Positions 7,140-11,525 of a stretch of DNA of 11,525 bases are shown here, in pieces (the stretch's first letter is position 1; each line of letters opens with the position of its first letter). Source of the DNA: Spirosoma fluviale (lineage in GTDB: Bacteria > Bacteroidota > Bacteroidia > Cytophagales > Spirosomataceae); assembly GCA_945906915.1 (NCBI GenBank), contig CAMDSI010000050.1, positions 1 to 11,525 of the forward strand, in the 5' to 3' direction. A program made the position numbers and the translations under genes. Under the pieces are notes generated by a model that worked only from the letters and a program-made list of their open reading frames with translations, was not told where the DNA came from and made no database searches.

Positions 7140-9895
7140 TACGTTACGACGACGGCCCCACGTTTTTCTTGAATTCCTTTCTCGGGATAATCAACAGCTT
7201 GGTAGCGAATAATGTAGGCGTAGGTCTCCTGAGGGACTTTGGCCCCATTATAATTCCCATCCCAAGCAAAATTAGGTCCCTTCGAGCTATAAATCTGCTC
7301 CCCCCACCGATTGTAAATCTCTAAGGAGATCACCTGAGTTCTCGACTTCGGATAAGCCGCGCTCAGCTCATTCCAATTATAGGATGGCTCAAAAACATCA
7401 TTATATCCATCGCCATTGGGCGTAAATACCGTAGGAGTAATTAAAATAGCCTCACACTTATCCTCGATTTTCACGCTATCTTTTAATTCGCAACCATCAC
7501 TATCTCGCAAGGTAAACTGATAAAGTCCACTTCGATTAATCAGGAGATCTTTCGAATTCCATCCAGAAACAATGCCCGAATTCGCCTGCCAGTCCACCTG
7601 AAGATTAGTTGGAGAAAGTTGCAGAGAGATCATTTGTGTTTGCAGTGGTTTATCGTTGCAAATGATACCATCTGATTTTTTGACGGCTAAAGGATTGGTA
7701 ATAAAATTCACCTGCGTTTCCCTCTTAATAGAACAACCAGAAGCCTCTTCTTTAATTTCTAACGAATATTTCCCGCTCGGTTTAGGAACGGTAATAAATC
7801 GAGACGACTCCCCCGAACTCCAGTTATAGGTAAAAATGGCGACCGGCGGAACCGAAGTAGGCCCTATTCTTCCCTCCTCTTTACAGATAAAGGTATACGT
7901 AAGAGGCAAAACAAAAGGATCTAATAATTCCACATGGTAGGCCGACGCGTCTAATAAATAATTCGTCAAGCAGGAATTACTGATGGCTACGCTCACCACA
8001 TAATCCCCCGCTTTCGTGAAATCATAGGTCATTTCTGTACCTGTGTAGGAATAAAGTAAGGTTCCCGAAGGATTCAATGGCACTAATAATCCATCGGCAT
8101 TCCGTGTTGGATCTAAGGTGCTTTGGTAAATTTTCCAGTCCAAACGGGAATTCTTTATCGGATCGCACAAATCCTGACTCACCTTAAAACGATAGGTCGT
8201 CCCATCGCAACTTTGCTGAATACTCGGGGTGGACGACGGTTTTGGCGTTAATACAATGGACAGCGGAAGACCCAAACCGCTGGTAGTTCCCGCTGCTAAA
8301 TTCAATCCGCTTCTAACAAAAGTAGCCTTTATCGTGCGAGTCGAATCTTGTAAAGAGATGTCCGGATTCACGATCTTCCCTAAACTCGAACTCCCTTGAA
8401 AAGTGGCATAAATAATCGAACCGCTCGAGGGATCCCCCTGCAAAGCCCCTATTTTGCCTGGCCCCGTCCACAACAGACTTTTTGATTTCAACATTTGAAC
8501 GGAATCTTTTGACGCAATCGAATATTGCCAAATCTGTGATGTTCCTGTACCCTGCAAGGATACATAGATTATCTTACCATCCGCCGAAAATTCGACACCA
8601 TACAGTCTATCAATAACAGGAATTCGGTAACGGAAGGTTGACTTACCTGTTGCCACATCAAAATCATACACATCCACATTCGCTGGCGGACCCGCATAGC
8701 CAATCGCTAATACCTTTCCATCTCGAGAAAAATGAGAGGATGCCGTTAACCCAGTTGCCTGAGATTTAGCATTGGATGCTATCGGTGCCGAAATACCCGC
8801 TTTAGACACTTTAAATGTTTTTAAAATATCCGAATTTGCATCCTGAGTTTGCAACCAATAATAATCCCCAGCACCCACAGCTATCCCAAATCGTTCGGCT
8901 GAAGGCGCCGGACTTAAGAAAGCATTCTTCACCGAAATCCCTCCTTTGCCCCCATTTAATTTACGATCGTAAATGCTATAATAGATTTGATTCTCCCCCG
9001 CTGCATTTCGCAGAAAAGTAAAAATATAGTATTCTGCTTGGCAGCCTTTACAGGTCGTTTTAGGTAAGATGGCCACCCCTTGAATTTGGGTGGTATCGCC
9101 ATTTAAACCTTGTCCGACGAGGGAATTGTCCTTTGCGTAAACCCGAGAACCATTCGTATAAAAAATTAAATCATTATTCTCATCCGTCATTTTAGCGACT
9201 CCTTCTGGAGTGCGCATGGGCCCTGAACCCGCTGTAGGTGTTGATGAACCTCCAGAGAATTTGAGTGAAACATTTGTCCCAAAATTCCAGCCATCCACTC
9301 CACCCGCCTTAGGTTGTTCCCCGCAAATCTTCACCTCCATTTTTGCCTCTACCGCACAACCTGATCCTAAATCAGTCACGACCACAGAATAACAACCTGA
9401 CTCGGAAACACGAATAGTGTCAGAGGTTTGGCCTTTAGGAAACCAAGAAAGACCTACAGGAAAAGCAGGTTTAGAAACTGATCCAAAAGCATTCAACACC
9501 ACCGGATCACCTTTACAGATCATCAAAGTCGTATCATTTTTATCTGAACCTAATATAAAATCTGGCAATGCGCCAATTTTCACATCCTGTGGACCATAAA
9601 CCGTGGTTACACCGGCATCCGTCACTTGTAAGGATACTTTTTTAACGCCCGGATTACAATATTGATATACCCCGGTTCTTGCCGTTGAAGTTGCGCCTGC
9701 TTCACCAAAATCCCATGCATACGTCGCCGAAGCTGGATAATTATCCCGAATCTCAAATACCGTACCCGCCGGAGCATCGCTGCAGTTATTACATAGATTG
9801 ATGCAATTATTGCGCACCTCAATCGTTTTAGGAACTTGAGCTAAGGCAGTAATGGACCAAAAAAGAAAAATAAGCGTGCGCAACATAGCTTTCAT
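7136..9895 (-). CDS. T9SS type B sorting domain (CHU_C) surface/secreted protein with PKD and beta-propeller-like regions
   Basis: The 919-aa product is a type IX secretion cargo. A signal peptide (1-19, cleavage in ALA|Q) is followed by a PKD-like domain (about 40-108, motif 'YAWDFG' 59-64), then an Ig-like region (about 123-191, 'ICKGDPVVLNA' to 'GSGC'). Residues about 200-550 resemble the propeller-like section of many Bacteroidota type B proteins: 'GWNFGTNVSLKFSGG' (202-216), 'DLIFYTNGSRVY' (242-253), 'HFSRDGKVLAIGY' (388-400) and 'GVEFSADGKIIYVSLQG' (433-449). Two more Ig-like regions (about 667-733 and 742-814) precede the C-terminal sorting domain (about 815-919) with 'TPNGDGYNDVF' (825-835) and 'YNRWGEQIY' (861-869). 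It contains 18 Cys, mostly in the N-terminal segment and Ig-like regions. A TTG at 9907 would add four residues; the ATG at 9895 gives a better signal peptide. The adjacent PorP/SprF gene is its probable export partner; its ligand is unknown. Confidence 0.9.
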   Translation of the reverse strand: MKAMLRTLIFLFWSITALAQVPKTIEVRNNCINLCNNCSDAPAGTVFEIRDNYPASATYAWDFGEAGATSTARTGVYQYCNPGVKKVSLQVTDAGVTTVYGPQDVKIGALPDFILGSDKNDTTLMICKGDPVVLNAFGSVSKPAFPVGLSWFPKGQTSDTIRVSESGCYSVVVTDLGSGCAVEAKMEVKICGEQPKAGGVDGWNFGTNVSLKFSGGSSTPTAGSGPMRTPEGVAKMTDENNDLIFYTNGSRVYAKDNSLVGQGLNGDTTQIQGVAILPKTTCKGCQAEYYIFTFLRNAAGENQIYYSIYDRKLNGGKGGISVKNAFLSPAPSAERFGIAVGAGDYYWLQTQDANSDILKTFKVSKAGISAPIASNAKSQATGLTASSHFSRDGKVLAIGYAGPPANVDVYDFDVATGKSTFRYRIPVIDRLYGVEFSADGKIIYVSLQGTGTSQIWQYSIASKDSVQMLKSKSLLWTGPGKIGALQGDPSSGSIIYATFQGSSSLGKIVNPDISLQDSTRTIKATFVRSGLNLAAGTTSGLGLPLSIVLTPKPSSTPSIQQSCDGTTYRFKVSQDLCDPIKNSRLDWKIYQSTLDPTRNADGLLVPLNPSGTLLYSYTGTEMTYDFTKAGDYVVSVAISNSCLTNYLLDASAYHVELLDPFVLPLTYTFICKEEGRIGPTSVPPVAIFTYNWSSGESSRFITVPKPSGKYSLEIKEEASGCSIKRETQVNFITNPLAVKKSDGIICNDKPLQTQMISLQLSPTNLQVDWQANSGIVSGWNSKDLLINRSGLYQFTLRDSDGCELKDSVKIEDKCEAILITPTVFTPNGDGYNDVFEPSYNWNELSAAYPKSRTQVISLEIYNRWGEQIYSSKGPNFAWDGNYNGAKVPQETYAYIIRYQAVDYPEKGIQEKRGAVVVTY

Positions 9896-9925
9896 TTGAA
9901 ACCACAAAATAAGACAATAAATTGG
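9895..9925 (+). promoter_or_regulatory. Candidate promoter for the porP/sprF-like gene
   Basis: TTTG (9895-9898), exactly 19 bases, then TAAATTGG (9918-9925) matches the Bacteroidota promoter with a perfect -33 box, ideal spacing and one mismatch in the -7 box. Transcription would begin near 9930, which supports start codons at 9938 or 9959 and rules out the TTG at 9896. The -33 box shares its first base with the start codon of the divergent T9SS cargo gene. Confidence 0.5.
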
Positions 9926-9958
9926 TTATTGAGGCGTATGAATGTAAATTGCCTAGCT

Positions 9959-10975
9959 ATGAGGATACATTTTTGCCTTTTATCCTGTTTATTTATATTA
10001 CTGAGTGCACTCTCGCTCTCAGCACAGGATCCGCAATTATCCCAAAACCTAGCCAACCCCTTACTCAACTCCCCCGCATTCGCCGGTCTTCAAGATCAGA
10101 ATAAGGTTTACCTCACCCACCGCAACCAATGGCCAAACCAATCCGCCAATTACCAATATTCCGCCACCGGCCTTGAAATCAGTTTAGGCAAAATTAATAG
10201 TGGAATCGGAATCATTCTTTCGTCTGATAAGCAATTTTCCGCCCTACAAACGACGGCTTTAAGTCTACAGTATGCCTACCATGCTAATTTGAATGAAAAA
10301 ACATTGCTCTCCATGGGCATTCAAGGTTCAGGCGTTTTTCGCAGCCTGGATTACAATTATTTAACCTATGGCGACCAATTAGGTTCTTTTTTAGTGAATG
10401 GTACGCTGGGAAATACGTTCGATCCACTCGCCACTCAATTTTTGAACCGTACCAATTATGTAGATCTTTCTGCCGGATTGCTTTTAAACCATTCCAATTA
10501 CTGGATAGGCGCCTCGGTTCATCACTTGAATCGGCCTAATCAATCCCTCATTCGTTCCAGTGATGATTTAATTGCACCTAAATATGCGCTGATGGCAGGA
10601 TTAAGCCTTCCAATCTCTGAAGGAAAAAGCATCAAACCAGCACTTTACATCAAAAATCAAGGCGCCTTTAGTCAAATAGACCTCGGAACCTACCTGCAAC
10701 TAGACCCCTTAGTTCTTGGTTTTTGGTACCGTGGACTACCCGTAAATAAAATTTCCTCAGAAGCGACGTCGAATAGAGAATCCTTGATAGGGTTAATTGG
10801 TGTTCAAAATAATCGCTATTCCTTCGGCTATTCCTATGATTTTACGGTTTCTGGACTAGGTGTTGGTTCGGGAGGCGCACACGAATTGAGTTTTTCGTAT
10901 GTCTTAAACTGGGATTTTGGCCAAAGAAAATCCTTCCAACGCTACCGACAAAGCTTCGCTTGTCCGAAGTTTTAG
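9959..10975 (+). CDS. PorP/SprF family type IX secretion system outer-membrane protein
   Basis: The 338-aa product (from the ATG at 9959) has a signal peptide ending LSLSA|QDP at residues 22/23. It then has the family's N-terminal signature 'QDPQLSQNLANPLLNSPAFAG' in residues 23-43, variable beta-strand segments, 'GAHELSFSYVLNW' (306-318), and the typical terminus ending 'CPKF'. PorP/SprF proteins are outer-membrane barrels; SprF of Flavobacterium johnsoniae is required to export the type B cargo SprB, while PorP paralogues are tied to other cargoes or the core machinery. The divergent neighbour carries a type B sorting domain, so a dedicated cargo-partner role is likely. An in-frame ATG at 9938 would add seven residues; the frame also reaches a TTG at 9896, inside the promoter. 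I prefer 9959 because it gives the most compact signal peptide. The stop codon abuts a hairpin terminator. Confidence 0.9.
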   Translation: MRIHFCLLSCLFILLSALSLSAQDPQLSQNLANPLLNSPAFAGLQDQNKVYLTHRNQWPNQSANYQYSATGLEISLGKINSGIGIILSSDKQFSALQTTALSLQYAYHANLNEKTLLSMGIQGSGVFRSLDYNYLTYGDQLGSFLVNGTLGNTFDPLATQFLNRTNYVDLSAGLLLNHSNYWIGASVHHLNRPNQSLIRSSDDLIAPKYALMAGLSLPISEGKSIKPALYIKNQGAFSQIDLGTYLQLDPLVLGFWYRGLPVNKISSEATSNRESLIGLIGVQNNRYSFGYSYDFTVSGLGVGSGGAHELSFSYVLNWDFGQRKSFQRYRQSFACPKF

Positions 10976-11014
10976 TTACAAAAATGGGGAGCAAATACTC
11001 CCCATTTTTGTAAC
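10975..11014 (+). terminator. Perfect 17-bp hairpin terminator of the porP gene
   Basis: Left arm GTTACAAAAATGGGGAG (10975-10991), loop CAAATA, right arm CTCCCCATTTTTGTAAC (10998-11014), with no mismatch. The GC core is followed by a T run (11005-11009) inside the arm, so it can act as an intrinsic terminator for porP. Because the A run on the other arm mirrors it, it could also stop minus-strand transcription. The first base of the stem is the last base of the porP TAG stop. Confidence 0.85.
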
Positions 11015-11015
11015 A

Positions 11016-11068
11016 GTAACTGGTAGACAGTAGACAGTAGTCAGTAGTCAGTAGTCAGTGGACAGTTA
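11016..11068. repeat. Heptanucleotide tandem repeat (GTAGTCA/GTAGACA)
   Basis: Six 7-bp units run from 11023 to 11064: GTAGACA twice, GTAGTCA three times, then GTGGACA. A degenerate unit GTAACTG (11016-11022) lies before them. The array is bracketed by TAACTG (11017-11022) and its reverse complement CAGTTA (11063-11068). It lies wholly between two terminators, is not in any gene, and has no role I can recognise. The unit is far too short for CRISPR. Confidence 0.85.
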
Positions 11069-11119
11069 AAGCGGATTCACGTAGGGGATACATTCAGAAA
11101 TGTTGTTACTCATAGGACA

Positions 11120-11151
11120 TTAAAAAAGGGAGCCAATGCTCCCTTTTTTAA
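11120..11151 (-). terminator. Perfect 14-bp hairpin terminator downstream of infB
   Basis: Left arm TTAAAAAAGGGAGC (11120-11133), loop CAAT, right arm GCTCCCTTTTTTAA (11138-11151). Read on the minus strand it ends a transcript coming from infB, about 79 bases past the infB stop, with a run of six T in the trailing arm. The A and T runs on both sides make it potentially bidirectional, so it also insulates infB from porP read-through. Confidence 0.83.
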
Positions 11152-11157
11152 CTTATT

Positions 11158-11241
11158 TTTCAGTTAGACACTGAAATGAAATTTCAAATCATAGAAAATA
11201 TGCCGTAGGCCATTTTCTGATTTGAGAGATTATTTCAGTGT
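11158..11241 (-). other. Nested inverted repeat at the infB 3' end with alternative pairings
   Basis: ACACTGAAAT (11168-11177) is the exact reverse complement of ATTTCAGTGT (11232-11241), which lies in the last codons of infB. Inside these arms is a second stem: TCAAATCA (11184-11191), a 2-base bulge and GAAAAT (11194-11199) pair with ATTTTC (11212-11217) and TGATTTGA (11218-11225), topped by GCC/GGC around GTA. The middle arm can also pair locally: TTTCAGT (11158-11164) with ACTGAAA (11170-11176), loop TAGAC. The two outer pairings exclude each other. The dyads are read directly from sequence; any RNA function is inference. Confidence 0.6.
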
Positions 11242-11525
11242 TCTCTTTACTTCTTTCATTTCGTAACACTCCAGCATATCTCCTACTTCTAGGTCATTGA
11301 AGTTCTTCACTGAAAGACCACATTCGTAGCCAAATTTCACTTCCGCCACATCGTCTTTGAAACGTTTTAGAGCTGAAATTTCACCTTCATGTACAACCAC
11401 GAAATCGCGGATAACCCGAATTTTATTCGCACGTTTAACCGTACCATCTAATACGTAGCAACCAGCTACTGTACCGATTTTGGTAATCTTAAACACATCC
11501 CGTATTTCAATGTTCGATGTAATCA
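11230..11525 (-). CDS. infB: Translation initiation factor IF-2, C-terminal fragment
   Basis: The frame is open to the right edge and ends at TAA 11232-11230, so the window holds about the last 97 residues, starting ITSNIEIRDVFKITK. Motifs 'VFKITKIGTVAGCYVLDG', 'VIRDFVVVHEGEISALKRFK' and 'DVAEVKFGYECGLSVKNFND' are the conserved C-terminal beta-barrel (domain IV/C2) of IF-2, which binds the formylmethionyl end of initiator tRNA on the 30S subunit. The GTPase domain lies outside the window. A GTG at 11496 could be mistaken for a start, but the IF-2-like sequence continues upstream of it ('EIRDVFKI'), so it is an internal Val codon. The 3' end is followed by an inverted repeat and then a strong terminator. 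Confidence 0.95.
   Translation of the reverse strand, partial: ITSNIEIRDVFKITKIGTVAGCYVLDGTVKRANKIRVIRDFVVVHEGEISALKRFKDDVAEVKFGYECGLSVKNFNDLEVGDMLECYEMKEVKRTLK

Noticed and set aside
7019..7324. A 101-codon plus-strand frame across the purF-like/cargo junction
   Set aside because: It runs out of frame over the conserved end of the purF-like gene and antisense over the conserved CHU_C domain, with no recognisable protein features.
8313..9822. Open frames on both strands within the T9SS cargo gene
   Set aside because: Short, compositionally odd and contained in a gene with clear domain structure; no independent promoter or homology.
9905..9912. TTATTTTG (minus strand) as a -7 element for the T9SS cargo gene
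   Set aside because: It has one mismatch at an important base and no -33 box at the right distance, and single near-matches are common in AT-rich gaps.
11016..11068. CRISPR array
   Set aside because: Seven-base units with no spacers and no cas genes; a simple tandem repeat.

Overview
The window looks chromosomal and comes from a member of the Bacteroidota, most likely the Cytophagales; I cannot fix the genus. Evidence for this is a type IX secretion system (T9SS) cargo with a type B (CHU_C) C-terminal domain, a PorP/SprF partner, the long Bacteroidota form of amidophosphoribosyltransferase, near-absence of Shine-Dalgarno sequences, and several upstream matches to the Bacteroidota promoter elements (-33 TTTG, -7 TAnnTTTG). 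All genes except one outer-membrane protein belong to recognisable families. I see no mobile element, CRISPR array, tRNA or rRNA.

Layout. The left edge (1-147, minus) holds the first 49 codons of nrdB (ribonucleotide reductase small subunit). Upstream of it on the same strand is a 189-aa secreted outer-membrane beta-barrel candidate (227-796). A 43-bp divergent spacer with a consensus -7 element facing each way separates it from uvrA (840-3668, plus), the nucleotide-excision-repair ATPase. Seven bases after the uvrA stop begins nuoN (3677-5137), the proton-pumping subunit N of respiratory complex I, apparently in the same transcript and away from other nuo genes. Next comes a 638-aa PurF-like amidophosphoribosyltransferase with its own -7 element (5223-7139). 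Its TAG stop shares a CTAG palindrome with the stop of the convergent gene.

That convergent gene (7136-9895, minus) encodes a 919-aa T9SS cargo with a signal peptide, a PKD domain, Ig-like domains, a beta-propeller-like section and a CHU_C sorting domain. It diverges from a PorP/SprF outer-membrane barrel gene (9959-10975, plus). In gliding Bacteroidota, proteins of the SprF type are needed to export type B cargo, so the two probably form a secretion pair. A perfect 17-bp hairpin terminator starts on the last base of the porP stop codon.

A non-coding block (10976-11229) follows: the porP terminator, a heptanucleotide tandem repeat (consensus GTAGTCA/GTAGACA), a second perfect hairpin terminator facing the infB side, and a nested inverted repeat that reaches into the end of infB. 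The right edge (11230-11525, minus) is the C-terminal end of infB, translation initiation factor IF-2.

Most of the window is housekeeping. The parts worth a second look are the PurF-like enzyme, which departs from canonical PurF in both active-site regions; the T9SS cargo/PorP pair; the uvrA-nuoN linkage; and the structured infB 3' region with alternative pairings.
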